Part shown: one piece after another, positions 36,238-44,824 of the stretch
How the letters are laid out: every line of letters starts with the position of its first letter
How positions within the stretch are numbered: position 1 is the first letter of the stretch
Assembly: GCF_003350545.1 (NCBI RefSeq)
Contig: NZ_QQBA01000010.1
Location: 68,742 to 132,741 of the forward strand
Length of the DNA: 64,000 nucleotides
Reading direction: 5' to 3'
From: Flavobacterium glaciei
Lineage (GTDB): Bacteria > Bacteroidota > Bacteroidia > Flavobacteriales > Flavobacteriaceae
The notes under the pieces: generated by a model
What the model saw: the letters and a program-made list of their open reading frames with translations, nothing else
The model's database searches: none
What the model was told of the DNA's origin: nothing
Made by a program: the position numbers and the translations under genes

Positions 36238-36319
36238 GTTTTTTTTATGTGAATTTTTGTATTTGTGGTTTACGAGTTTGAACTAGTCCTGCTTGAAAAT
36301 TATTGTGAAATGTAGGTAA

Positions 36320-36360
36320 ACAAAAAAAGTTTTTTTCTTTATAAGAAAAAAACTTTTTTA
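36320..36360 (-). terminator. Terminator of kup
   Basis: A long A/T-rich stem of about 17 bp (AAAAAAGTTTTTTTCTT pairing with its complement around a 3-4 base loop) lies after the kup stop codon. Confidence 0.75.
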
Positions 36361-36391
36361 AATGCTAATTGTGATAGAATAATAACGGAAA

Positions 36392-38377
36392 TTACATATT
36401 AGTATTTGATCGTTCTATTCTTTTCATATTGATAATTTCCGGTGGATGCAGCACCATAGGGAATTGTTCTACTTTTACGGAACTATTGTCTAAACCAAAA
36501 GCTTTCCCTTCAGACAAACTGAATTTTTTCAAAACAAAATATGTGTTCATTACAATTTTTTCAAAGAAAGTTAAATCACTATCATTAGAAAGAAATTTTT
36601 CTGACAATACAAATTTGAAATCACCTATAATATTGTTTTTGTTTAACGATTCATAACGGCTAGAAATGTCCATTTCGCCTTTGCTAACCATATCTTTGAT
36701 TACTTCTTTGAACATTAAGTTGATTTTTGTAGGTTCTCTGAAGCCTAAGTAAAAATCAACTCTGTATAAATCATCTTTTAAGATTTCAGTTACTCGATAT
36801 TCTTTTTTATAAGGTTCGTTTAGCACATTTACATGTATAAACCAGTATATGTCAGCTCTTTTTGGTCTTTTTCGAAGGATTGAATACATCACTTTTTCTT
36901 CAATTTCATCTGAACGAGTAGCATTTGTCATATACACTAAATGCGTAGCATATTTTGGTATAGTTTCGTCATGACTTAACTCGCCTAATACTTTTGTATA
37001 ATCATCAATTTTAACAATTTGCGTATAAGTTTTGCTAATTTTTTTAGCTAAAAACCAAGTGCTCATAATGAAAATCATGAATATTGCTACAAATAAAGTT
37101 ACATATCCACCTTCCATGAATTTTGAGATATTAGCATACAAAAAGCCAATTTCTATGGTAGCATATAATGTAATTAATGGCGTCATAAAATACCATTTGA
37201 CTCTTTTCATTATCAAATAATAATTCAATAACGTTGTAGTCATCATCATCCCTAAAATTATAGATAGGCCGTAGGCATGCTCCATATATTTGGATTCCTT
37301 GAAATATAAAATGATTCCAACACATCCTACAAAAAGCAACCAATTGATTGATGGGATATATAGTTGTCCTTTAACATCAGTTGGATAATTGATTTTTACT
37401 TTTGGCCAAAAATTCAAACGCATCGCTTCATTTATCAATGTAAATGATCCACTGATTAAAGCTTGAGAAGCAATGATAGCAGCAAATGTGGCAATTATAA
37501 TTCCGATAGGCTGAAACCAGTCCGCCATAATTAGATAGAATGGATTGTGATTCGAACTTCCTAATTGTGCCAATGTTTTTCCTTCGTGTAGCAGTAAAAA
37601 TGCTCCTTGACCAAAATAATTAAGGATTAATGTGGTTTTTACAAAAATCCAACTCACTCGGATATTACGTCGTCCGCAATGTCCCATATCTGAATATAAT
37701 GCTTCAGCTCCTGTTGTGCACAGGAATACGGCTCCTAGAATTAAAAAACCTTCACCACCTTTATCTGAAGTTAACAGTTTGTAGCCATAATACGGATTAA
37801 GGGCTTTAAAAATTTCAACATTTTTAAAAATTTGGATACATCCTAAAATTGCAAGCATAGAAAACCAAACTAACATGGTAGGTGAGAAGAACTTGCTGAC
37901 CAGTTTGGCTCCAAATTGTTGAATGCTGAACAACACAAAAAGGATGGCAATAACAATAGGGATTGTTGGGATATCGGGTTTGAAAATATGCAATCCTTCA
38001 ACGGCAGAGGAAACGGAAATAGGAGGTGTAATAATCCCTTCGGCTAATAATAAACTCCCCCCAATAATGGCAGGAACGATTAACCACTGTATCTTAGTTT
38101 TTTTTACTAAAGAATATAAGGAGAAAATACCACCTTCACCATGATTGTCAGCATTAAGGGTAATGATTACATACTTTAGTGTAGTTTGTAAAGTCAGTGT
38201 CCAAAATATACAGGACAATCCACCTAATATTAATTGCTTGTTTATAGCACTTTCTCCAATAATGGATTTCATTACATATAACGGTGATGTACCAATGTCG
38301 CCATATATAATTCCTAAAGTAATTAACAGACCTGCGGCGGAAAGTTGACTGTGTATGTTTTTATGCGAATTGCCCAT
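36392..38377 (-). CDS. kup: KUP/HAK/KT family potassium uptake permease
   Basis: A 661-residue K+/H+ symporter. The first helix carries the family signature YGDIGTSPLYVMKSI. About twelve hydrophobic helices follow within residues 1-460, including IGGSLLLAEGIITPPISV and GAEALYSDMGHCGRRNIR, where the conserved acidic residue for proton coupling sits. A cytoplasmic domain of about 200 residues completes the protein (DIYWFIHVNVLNEPYKKEY). The length is normal. It has no kdp or trk neighbours. A TAAATTTG box at 38400-38407 precedes the start by 22 bases. Confidence 0.95.
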   Translation of the reverse strand: MGNSHKNIHSQLSAAGLLITLGIIYGDIGTSPLYVMKSIIGESAINKQLILGGLSCIFWTLTLQTTLKYVIITLNADNHGEGGIFSLYSLVKKTKIQWLIVPAIIGGSLLLAEGIITPPISVSSAVEGLHIFKPDIPTIPIVIAILFVLFSIQQFGAKLVSKFFSPTMLVWFSMLAILGCIQIFKNVEIFKALNPYYGYKLLTSDKGGEGFLILGAVFLCTTGAEALYSDMGHCGRRNIRVSWIFVKTTLILNYFGQGAFLLLHEGKTLAQLGSSNHNPFYLIMADWFQPIGIIIATFAAIIASQALISGSFTLINEAMRLNFWPKVKINYPTDVKGQLYIPSINWLLFVGCVGIILYFKESKYMEHAYGLSIILGMMMTTTLLNYYLIMKRVKWYFMTPLITLYATIEIGFLYANISKFMEGGYVTLFVAIFMIFIMSTWFLAKKISKTYTQIVKIDDYTKVLGELSHDETIPKYATHLVYMTNATRSDEIEEKVMYSILRKRPKRADIYWFIHVNVLNEPYKKEYRVTEILKDDLYRVDFYLGFREPTKINLMFKEVIKDMVSKGEMDISSRYESLNKNNIIGDFKFVLSEKFLSNDSDLTFFEKIVMNTYFVLKKFSLSEGKAFGLDNSSVKVEQFPMVLHPPEIINMKRIERSNTNM

Positions 38378-38399
38378 GAAAAAATTTTAAAAAAGTTTT

Positions 38400-38407
38400 C
38401 AAATTTA
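38400..38407 (-). promoter_or_regulatory. -7 box of kup
   Basis: TAAATTTG on the minus strand, matching TAnnTTTG, 22 bases before the start codon. No -33 TTG at the standard distance. Confidence 0.4.
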
Positions 38408-38441
38408 CACTTTTATAATAAATTAGCGCCTTTTATATTAT

Positions 38442-38473
38442 AAAAAAACACGGTCGAAAGAGCCGTGTTTTTA
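38442..38473 (-). terminator. Terminator of the repeat-protein gene
   Basis: AAACACGG pairs with CCGTGTTT around a loop of about 9 bases, followed by a U-tract on the minus strand, 22 bases after the stop codon. Confidence 0.8.
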
Positions 38474-38494
38474 TAATTTTCTAAAGCAGTTTTT

Positions 38495-39919
38495 TTATGA
38501 CCTTTTGTTATCATTTCTAGAAGAATTACCTCTGTTTTGTGACTCTCCTCGCTGTGGTGCAGCCTTAGTAGAAGTGCTAGCTCTATTTTGAGAGTAATCT
38601 CTTTGAGAACTTCCTCTTTGTGGCGCAGCTTGAGTAGAAGAACTTGTTCTATTTTGAGTATAATCTCTTTGAGAATTCCCTCTTTGTGGTGCAGCTTGAG
38701 TAGAAGAACTTGCTCTATTTTGAGAGTAATCTCTTTGAGAACTTCCTCTTTGTGGTGCAGCTTGAGTAGAAGAACTTACTCTATTTTGAGAGTAATCTTT
38801 TTGAGAATTCCCTCTTTGTGGCGCAACTTGATTAGAAGAACTTGTTTTATTTTGAGAATAATCTCTTTGAGAATTTCCTCTTTGAGCTGCTATTTCTCTC
38901 GAAGAATTAGTTCTGTTTTGAGAATAATCTCTTTGAGAATTTCCTCTTTGAGCTGCTATTTCTCTCGAAGAATTAGTTCTGTTTTGAGAATAATCTCTTT
39001 GAGAATTTCCTCTTTGAGCTGTTATTTCTCTCGAAGAATTAGTTCTATTTTGAGAATAATCTCTTGTTGAACTAGACCTTTGTGGAGTTGTTTCTCTGGA
39101 TGAACTAGTTCTGTTTTGAGAATTATCTATTTGATTTCCTGTTCTTCTGTTAGAGTAACCAACTTCATTTCTTGGACCTCTTCTTTGTTCTAACTCATAA
39201 CGGTTTGTTACAGTAGCATTTCTTCTGGAGAACGATTGATTTGGGTGTTGTCTTTCATAACCATTAGAACGTCTGGAACTGTGAAGAACAATTGCTCGCT
39301 CACTTCTCCTGTAATTAACATAATTGTAATTATTATTAATGTTTAAACAAATGTTGATATTATTTCTATATCTAAAAATTGGGAACGGATTCCAAGCATA
39401 ATAATAGGATGGATAATATCCCCAATTCCAGCTAGAGTAATAAGGGCTATAATTAGCAGACCAGAATGATGCGTAAATTAATGGCGTATTATAATATACT
39501 GGCTCATAAATATAATTTTGCCCATACATGTAAACATCTCCTACTACTTGAACGTGAATTTGGTTATTTCTATCTTTCTCAACATCAATCGTAGCGACAT
39601 CTTGATACACGTCTCTGTCTAAAACAGATTGAATTATAATAACGTGAGTCCTATTTTCAACAGTTTCTATAACTCTTAAATAATCTACCTCATTGTCATT
39701 ATTCAAATCTAGATTTGATATTTGTAGTTCAGGATCATTAAGGCGACGTTCAAAATCTTGTAGATTTCTTGAGTCACCAAAAATAGAAGCAACAGCTCTC
39801 AAATCAAGATTGTCGCTGATTTCGTTATTCATTGCATTGACTGATGTTCTATCCTGCGCCTGTATTTGTGTTGCGAAAACAGTAGTCAATAGACTCAATA
39901 GAAATAGTTTCGTTTTCAT
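38495..39919 (-). CDS. Secreted protein with nine 22-residue Ser/Gln/Arg/Asn-rich repeats
   Basis: A 474-residue exported protein with signal peptide MKTKLFLLSLLTTVFATQIQAQ. Residues about 25-130 form a folded domain (LDLNNDNEVDYLRVIETVENRTHVIIIQ) resembling periplasmic beta-rich domains of Bacteroidetes. Residues about 135-185 are strongly Tyr/Trp/Asn-rich (YSPYYSSWNWGYYPSYYYAW). From about residue 266 the protein consists of nine tandem units of the type DYSQNR-(T/A)-(N/S)SS-xx-AAPQRG-(N/S)SQR, ending in a basic tail. The C-terminal half is strongly basic and predicted disordered, so it may bind nucleic acid or polysaccharide. No family is recognised for the repeat. There is no T9SS sorting domain. 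Confidence 0.85.
   Translation of the reverse strand: MKTKLFLLSLLTTVFATQIQAQDRTSVNAMNNEISDNLDLRAVASIFGDSRNLQDFERRLNDPELQISNLDLNNDNEVDYLRVIETVENRTHVIIIQSVLDRDVYQDVATIDVEKDRNNQIHVQVVGDVYMYGQNYIYEPVYYNTPLIYASFWSANYSPYYSSWNWGYYPSYYYAWNPFPIFRYRNNINICLNINNNYNYVNYRRSERAIVLHSSRRSNGYERQHPNQSFSRRNATVTNRYELEQRRGPRNEVGYSNRRTGNQIDNSQNRTSSSRETTPQRSSSTRDYSQNRTNSSREITAQRGNSQRDYSQNRTNSSREIAAQRGNSQRDYSQNRTNSSREIAAQRGNSQRDYSQNKTSSSNQVAPQRGNSQKDYSQNRVSSSTQAAPQRGSSQRDYSQNRASSSTQAAPQRGNSQRDYTQNRTSSSTQAAPQRGSSQRDYSQNRASTSTKAAPQRGESQNRGNSSRNDNKRS
38531..39126 (-). repeat. Tandem 66-bp coding repeat, nine units
   Basis: Nine contiguous units of 66 bases, each encoding 22 residues, without spacers. Three central units (about 38865-39065) are nearly identical at DNA level, which suggests recent expansion by slippage or unequal recombination. 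The flanking units are more diverged. Confidence 0.88.
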
Positions 39920-40035
39920 AATTAATTGAATTAAGTTTATTCTTTTTTTTGATTATCCAATTACTATGCCAATTAATTTTATCCTTATTTTCTATTCTTA
40001 TTATTAATTGTAATTTAGCAGAAAATGTATAAAAA

Positions 40036-41091
40036 ATGAGAACTTTTTTTTTGATTCTGTTGATTTCAAATGTTTTAGTATCCTGTAAAATAGCTAATAT
40101 TGTTGCAAAAACCGATGCTGAGTTTAATTCCATTGTGATTGATACATTATTTCAGGATAAAATAAGTATTAGAGCTATTGTGGTTGATGCAAATAAAATT
40201 TGGTATGCTGCTGATAAAGGAAGATTTGGTTTTTTTGATTTGGATAACAATCAAAAATTTGAAAGCAAAATTATCAAAGATTCTCTTAAGCTTGAGTTTA
40301 GAAGTAATGCCAAAACTAATAAGCATGTTTTTATTTTAAATGTTGGAAATCCAGCTTTATTATATCAAATTTCTAAAGACGGAAAAAAGACGAAATTAGT
40401 GTATGAAGAAAATCATGAAAAAGTGTTTTATGATAGTATGCAATTTTGGAATGATAAAGAAGGAATAGCTATGGGAGACCCAATAGCCGATTGTTTGAAT
40501 ATAATAATCACTCGTGACGGCGGAAATTCATGGAATAAAGTTCCCTCGAAAAGTTTACCAAAAGTGATGGATGGAGAAGCTGCTTTTGCGGCAAGTAACA
40601 CAAATATTATTATCAAAGGGAATAACACATGGATTGCTTCCGGCGGCAAAAAATCGAGAGTATTTTATTCTCCAGATAAAGGGAATACTTGGACTGTTTA
40701 TGAAACTCCAATAGTGCAAGGCAAGTCGATGACTGGAATTTTTACTGCTGATTTTTATGATGCTCAAACTGGGTTTATAACTGGTGGAGATTATGAGGTA
40801 CGCAATCAAAATTTTTCTAATAAAGCAATCACAACTGATGGGGGGAAAACATGGAAGTTAGTAGCAGAAAATCAAGCTTTTGGATATGCTTCTTGTGTGC
40901 AATATGTTCCCGAAAGTAAGGGTAATGGTCTTGTAACTGTTGGCTTTTCAGGAGTTTATTATTCCTCCAATGCGGGTGTTTCATGGAAGCAATTATCTAC
41001 TGATTCTACTCTTAATACCATCAGGTTTATTGATAAAGATACGGCAATTGCAGCTGGACAAAATAAAATGATTCGCATCAATTTTAAATAA
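40036..41091 (+). CDS. BNR-repeat/YCF48-like lipoprotein
   Basis: A 351-residue protein with a probable lipobox (LISNVLVSC, Cys17). The mature part is a beta-propeller with Asp-box (BNR) motifs: SPDKGNTWTVYE, TTDGGKTWKLV and YSSNAGVSWKQL. Each has the S/T-x-D-x-G-x-T-W pattern. Similar proteins are annotated as oxidoreductases or as YCF48-like photosystem assembly factors, but that name reflects fold only. Motifs such as GFITGGDYEVRNQNFSNKAITTDGG are typical of the Bacteroidetes group. No enzymatic residues can be assigned. It is a single-gene unit with a terminator shared with the convergent operon. Confidence 0.82.
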   Translation: MRTFFLILLISNVLVSCKIANIVAKTDAEFNSIVIDTLFQDKISIRAIVVDANKIWYAADKGRFGFFDLDNNQKFESKIIKDSLKLEFRSNAKTNKHVFILNVGNPALLYQISKDGKKTKLVYEENHEKVFYDSMQFWNDKEGIAMGDPIADCLNIIITRDGGNSWNKVPSKSLPKVMDGEAAFAASNTNIIIKGNNTWIASGGKKSRVFYSPDKGNTWTVYETPIVQGKSMTGIFTADFYDAQTGFITGGDYEVRNQNFSNKAITTDGGKTWKLVAENQAFGYASCVQYVPESKGNGLVTVGFSGVYYSSNAGVSWKQLSTDSTLNTIRFIDKDTAIAAGQNKMIRINFK

Positions 41092-41092
41092 T

Positions 41093-41138
41093 AAAAATAC
41101 CCTAAATCCAATACAATTAGTGTTTAGGGTATTTTTTT
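41093..41138. terminator. Bidirectional terminator
   Basis: AAAATACCCTAAA at 41094-41106 pairs with TTTAGGGTATTTT at 41123-41135, followed by a T-run. It separates the convergent BNR-lipoprotein gene and the CpxP-like gene. Confidence 0.88.
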
Positions 41139-41156
41139 TGAATTAATAAAATAAGA

Positions 41157-41618
41157 TTAATGGCTTTTGTGACCTTTGTTTCGATATTGTTGTAGCAATT
41201 TTCTATTAAAATCTTCTTCGGCTTTTTTGAGTTTAACTATTTTTACGGCTGGTAAAATGGTTTTCACATTTTTCATGAATTTTTTTCGCAACAAAAACAA
41301 CTCTTCTTCAGTATCCTCTATTTGAGCTAAAAAGATATTAGCTTCTTTTTCAGTTATTTTGTCAAGCGAGCCATCATTCATTCTTCTCATGTAGGTTTTC
41401 ATTTTTTGATGTCTCAGTTCAAACTGTTTATCATCAAATGCATTGTAAATGGGCCAGAATCTTTCTGCTTCATTGGTAGTGAAGTCTAATTCAGTTGTAA
41501 AAAAAGCTACTTTTAAGGCTTTTATTTGCATTTTTTTCTCTTTCATACTTTCGCCTTGAGCGTAAAAGTTGAAGGAAACAAATAGCAATAGTATTGGTAA
41601 TAATTTTTTTAGATTCAT
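41157..41618 (-). CDS. Spy/CpxP-like periplasmic protein of an ECF sigma operon
   Basis: A 153-residue exported protein with signal peptide MNLKKLLPILLLFVSFNFYAQ. The mature part is almost entirely helical and charged. It includes a motif with AERFWPIYNAFDDKQFELRHQKMKTYMRRM and a second helix pair EDTEEELFLLRKKFMKNVKTILP, as in LTxxQ/Spy-type proteins. It ends in a His-rich basic tail (NKGHKSH). It is the third gene of an operon with a sigma factor and a membrane protein. Homologues in Flavobacteria are annotated as sensors of ECF-type sigma factors. Sensing of envelope stress is inferred from similarity to CpxP/CnrX-like proteins. Confidence 0.8.
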   Translation of the reverse strand: MNLKKLLPILLLFVSFNFYAQGESMKEKKMQIKALKVAFFTTELDFTTNEAERFWPIYNAFDDKQFELRHQKMKTYMRRMNDGSLDKITEKEANIFLAQIEDTEEELFLLRKKFMKNVKTILPAVKIVKLKKAEEDFNRKLLQQYRNKGHKSH

Positions 41619-41667
41619 TTTTTATTTATTTAATTATAGCTTTAAAAGAAAGCTGTACATATATGAT

Positions 41668-42081
41668 TTATTCAGAAATGAGATTCTCTAAGTTTGAATT
41701 TGTTGATAAATGATCTTCGATAGCTTCATCCTCTATAACAATACCTGTTTTTATGTTATTAATATCTTCGGTTTCTAATACACTTATCAAATCATATTGA
41801 TTTACATTAGATTGATAGGTAATATAATTTTCTAATGCCACAGCATCTAATTCTTGTGTGTTTGTCGAAGAAGGACTTAAAATTGGAATCATCAGAGCAA
41901 GTATTAAAACTGCAGCTACTGATAGGATTAAAGTTTTTCTTTTTTGAAAAATAGAAATTACTTTAGGCTCGTCTGTAGGCAATTGCTCCATCATTTTGAT
42001 TGAAAAATTTTCAAAATAATGTTCTGGAGTTTTAAATCCAGTTTCAATTTTAGGTTCGTTCTCTAATTTAAATGTTTTCAT
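41668..42081 (-). CDS. Single-span membrane protein, probable anti-sigma factor
   Basis: A 137-residue protein. The N-terminal about 50 residues are cytoplasmic (GFKTPEHYFENFSIKMMEQLP). A membrane helix at about 52-70 (LILSVAAVLILALMIPIL) follows, then an acidic periplasmic domain (about 72-137). It lies between an ECF sigma factor gene and a CpxP-like protein gene. Topology and position fit an anti-sigma factor, although no zinc-binding HxxxCxxC motif is present. It starts 33 bases after the sigma stop codon. The function is inferred from context. Confidence 0.7.
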   Translation of the reverse strand: MKTFKLENEPKIETGFKTPEHYFENFSIKMMEQLPTDEPKVISIFQKRKTLILSVAAVLILALMIPILSPSSTNTQELDAVALENYITYQSNVNQYDLISVLETEDINNIKTGIVIEDEAIEDHLSTNSNLENLISE

Positions 42082-42114
42082 AATATTATTTAGACCGTGT
42101 TCTAGCTAAAAGGT

Positions 42115-42657
42115 TTAATTTGAAGAAACAAAAGCTTCAATTTTTTTTACTGCAAGATGATAGGATGCTTTTAATCCTCCAACAGTGGTTCCCAGAATTT
42201 CTGAAATTTCCTCATATTTCAGTTCTTGAAAATATTTCATTTTAAAAATTAATTGTTGCTTTTCAGGCAATAATGCAATAGCTTTTTGTAATTGGATTTG
42301 AATTTCATTTCCGTCAAAAAAAACGTCGGCTTCCAGATTATCAATAGTTTTGTTTTGTAAAGTTTCGGATGAAATACCGCTTATTTTTGATTTTTGTTTC
42401 AAAAATGTCAAGGCTTCATTAGTTGCAATGCGATACATCCATGAAAAAAGTTTACTTTCTCCTTTGAAATTTTTCACATTTTGAAATATTTTTATAAATG
42501 TATTCTGCAAGACATCATCAGCGTCATCGTGATTTAAGACTATGTTGCGTATATGATTGTATAACGGTTTTTGATAATCTTGTAATAACTGCTGAAACGC
42601 ATTATTTTGCGTTTTAGGGTTTAACAATTGTTTTATAAATTCCTGTTCTTCTTGCAA
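42115..42657 (-). CDS. ECF-family RNA polymerase sigma factor
   Basis: A 180-residue sigma-70 family protein. Region 2 is YNHIRNIVLNHDDADDVLQNTFIKIF, with SKLFSWMYRIATNEALTFLKQ following. Region 4 is LPEKQQLIFKMKYFQELKYEEISEILGTTVGGLKASYHLAVKKIE, with the helix-turn-helix that reads the -35 element. The start codon is a TTG at 42657; no in-frame ATG lies upstream before a stop. It heads a three-gene operon with a membrane protein (probable anti-sigma) and a CpxP-like protein. The regulon is unknown. Confidence 0.92.
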   Translation of the reverse strand: MQEEQEFIKQLLNPKTQNNAFQQLLQDYQKPLYNHIRNIVLNHDDADDVLQNTFIKIFQNVKNFKGESKLFSWMYRIATNEALTFLKQKSKISGISSETLQNKTIDNLEADVFFDGNEIQIQLQKAIALLPEKQQLIFKMKYFQELKYEEISEILGTTVGGLKASYHLAVKKIEAFVSSN

Positions 42658-42718
42658 AGCGATTATTTAAGAGTTAGAATAGAATTTATGAAAAAGGTTT
42701 ATTTAGCTAATAAAAAAA

Positions 42719-43849
42719 TTAAAATTCAGATTCCTCTTCTTCCTTATTTATTATCGGCGCAGGCGTTTTGATGGCTTCAGCAGTCTTAGGAACTGTCGTA
42801 GTGAAAACCTTTGCGGGTATTACTGGAATTGCTTTAGGTTGTATTGGATAATAAATTTCCGTAACCCATTTTGAAGGATTTTTAATTTCGGTTTTGCTTA
42901 TGGTAAAATTCTCAACATGAGAAAAAGTTGGGTCAAGAGTAATTCGATTAGTATTAATGTGTGTTTTAGCTTTATCTAAAGCTTTTTTTGTATGCGAATA
43001 ATCTCCAGTTAAAGTTGTTTTAATGGCGTCAAATGGTTCCATTTTTCCTGTTAAAATATCACTTCCTGAACTTGTTAGAATTTGATTTTTTATAGGTATA
43101 CAAAAGGATAATTTAGTCAATCCATTTACTGTATCGTAGGTGTGGTAAATTATAAATGGCTTTCCGTTTAATTCGATATTATTTTGTTTACAAAAAGCAA
43201 TTATTTTTGGAAACACGATTTGGGAGTTTTTAGTTACCTTAGAAATCTCACTAGTAAAAGTCTGTCTCAAGTAAAAAGTGCCAAGTTTTTTTACTAATCC
43301 GTTTACTTTAACAGTATGTGTATTAATTTCGAAATCAAGGTTTTTATCTAAATTAGCTAAACTCTTTTCATACATTTCTTCCATTATTTTATGTATTCCC
43401 CCATTAAAAGTAGAGTAAACTTTCATGGTGAAACTCATTTTACCAGTATTTTTCCAGGTTACTTTTGTTCCGCCTATTGTATCTTTAAAACTCCACAACA
43501 CAGATGATGAAGTTCCATCTAAATTCATTTTTTGAACAATACTGTCATTTTCTTTTACTGAAAGAGTCATGATATCACCGCTACTTTCTTTGCCTTCCCA
43601 AGAAAAGTTAGCACCGGGACCAGTTGTTTTTATTGCATATCTAATTTGCATTGCTGGATCATCAAGAACCCAAGAACTAAAATCTTCCCAGTTTCTATAA
43701 TCATTAACAAAATTAAATACAGTTGATTTAGGAGAATTTATGATTTGACTTCTTTCTACGGTAAAATCTCCTTTTTGAGTTGCCACAAAAATGGATAACG
43801 CCACAAAACTTAGCAATAGTAAAAGAAATAAGTATTTTAAAATCCTCAT
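42719..43849 (-). CDS. Membrane-anchored SRPBCC protein with GyrI-like domain
   Basis: A 376-residue protein. An N-terminal helix (ILKYLFLLLLLSFVALSIFVAT) anchors it. Residues about 30-180 match the START/SRPBCC polyketide-cyclase-like fold (VERSQIINSPKSTVFNFVNDYRNWEDFSSW). Residues about 190-330 resemble GyrI-like/AraC effector-binding domains, and a Pro/Ala-rich tail ends EEEESEF. Both domains commonly bind small hydrophobic ligands, so a ligand-binding role at the membrane is likely. It starts downstream of unrelated DNA and lies 61 bases before the sigma gene on the same strand, so weak co-transcription is possible. Confidence 0.8.
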   Translation of the reverse strand: MRILKYLFLLLLLSFVALSIFVATQKGDFTVERSQIINSPKSTVFNFVNDYRNWEDFSSWVLDDPAMQIRYAIKTTGPGANFSWEGKESSGDIMTLSVKENDSIVQKMNLDGTSSSVLWSFKDTIGGTKVTWKNTGKMSFTMKVYSTFNGGIHKIMEEMYEKSLANLDKNLDFEINTHTVKVNGLVKKLGTFYLRQTFTSEISKVTKNSQIVFPKIIAFCKQNNIELNGKPFIIYHTYDTVNGLTKLSFCIPIKNQILTSSGSDILTGKMEPFDAIKTTLTGDYSHTKKALDKAKTHINTNRITLDPTFSHVENFTISKTEIKNPSKWVTEIYYPIQPKAIPVIPAKVFTTTVPKTAEAIKTPAPIINKEEEESEF

Positions 43850-44069
43850 AATATACAGGTTTGTTAATTTTTGTAAAGTTAAAGGTTTTATTTACAAGTC
43901 ATCGAAAGTGTTAAATAAATATGGATTAATTTATAAATCAATCGTATTTTACACTATGTTAATGTGCAAAATTATAGATGATTTTACAATTTTCAATTGT
44001 TTGTATCTGATGCTTTTTTGAAGAAAACTAGGTAAGAATTGTAATTTACTTTGTCAAGTATTTTAAAAA

Positions 44070-44258
44070 CTAGCGTTTGAAAAATACTTTTATCAAAAAC
44101 AGAATCCCAATAAAAACCACAAATCCTATTAGAATTTTGTAATTCCCTTTATAAAATTCTTTGTGGATTTTTAAATCTTTTCGATAGGCATAAATTGCAG
44201 CAATAACAAAAGCAACAAAAAATAATCCTGCAAACACTAATTGACCTTGACTAAACAT
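44070..44258 (-). CDS. Small membrane protein
   Basis: A 62-residue protein with two hydrophobic helices (about 7-25 and 43-58) separated by a basic loop (YRKDLKIHKEFYKGNYK). The ATG at 44258 is preferred over a TTG at 44279. No named family is recognised. It is divergent to the MazG-like gene, 80 bases away. The short but clean membrane pattern and conserved-looking composition support coding. Confidence 0.6.
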   Translation of the reverse strand: MFSQGQLVFAGLFFVAFVIAAIYAYRKDLKIHKEFYKGNYKILIGFVVFIGILFLIKVFFKR

Positions 44259-44338
44259 AGTATAAATTATTTCCAGCAAATTTAGTTAATAGTTTAGAAA
44301 TAGTTGCTAATTTGCCTTTTCATTTAACAAAATAAAAT

Positions 44339-44725
44339 ATGCAAAAACAGATAAACTCAGTTAAAGAATTTCACACGGCTTTTGAAATAGGTCATAGTGA
44401 AATACCTAAAGCTAATTTAGGTGAAAGCAAACACACACTTCGTTACAACTTAATGAAAGAGGAAAATGAAGAATATCTTGAAGCAGTTCAAAACAATGAT
44501 TTAGTAGAAATTGCGGATGCATTGGGTGATATGATGTATATTTTGTGCGGGACCATTATAGAACATGGTTTGCAACATAAAATAGAAGCAGTTTTTGATG
44601 AAATCCAACGAAGTAATATGAGTAAATTAGGCGAAGACGGAAAGCCTATTTATCGTGAAGATGGGAAAGTCATGAAAGGGCCAAATTATTTTAAACCTGA
44701 TTTTTCAAAAATAATTGAAGAATAA
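44339..44725 (+). CDS. MazG-like/HisE-type nucleoside triphosphate pyrophosphohydrolase
   Basis: A 128-residue all-alpha NTP pyrophosphohydrolase. The metal-binding motif is EENEEYLEA followed by EIADALGDMMY, the E-E-x-x-E...E-x-x-D pattern of the MazG superfamily. A small C-terminal tail with KVMKGPNYFKPDF matches the family often labelled phosphoribosyl-ATP pyrophosphohydrolase-like. Not being in a his operon, it more likely cleaves non-canonical or house-cleaning NTPs. It is a single-gene unit with a strong terminator. Confidence 0.85.
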   Translation: MQKQINSVKEFHTAFEIGHSEIPKANLGESKHTLRYNLMKEENEEYLEAVQNNDLVEIADALGDMMYILCGTIIEHGLQHKIEAVFDEIQRSNMSKLGEDGKPIYREDGKVMKGPNYFKPDFSKIIEE

Positions 44726-44769
44726 ACTGTGGCGTACAAAGTTTTTATTTGATCATAAACTATGCTATA

Positions 44770-44807
44770 AAAAAAGCGATTTTCAACTTGAAAATCGCTT
44801 TTTTAAA
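44770..44807. terminator. Bidirectional terminator
   Basis: A 12-bp perfect stem (AAGCGATTTTCA/TGAAAATCGCTT, 44774-44800) with A and T runs on both sides, between the MazG-like gene and convergent ilvE. Confidence 0.88.
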
Positions 44808-44824
44808 ATTATGTAATATTGGAT

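Noticed and set aside
38588-39070. 160-residue plus-strand frame with Arg/Ser/Leu repeats
   Set aside because: It is the antisense of the 66-bp coding repeat of the minus-strand gene. Its periodic sequence only mirrors that repeat and it has no independent start region.
38531-39126. Possible CRISPR array because of regular 66-base spacing
   Set aside because: The units are contiguous, without unique spacers, and stay in one reading frame of a signal-peptide protein. No cas genes are in the window.
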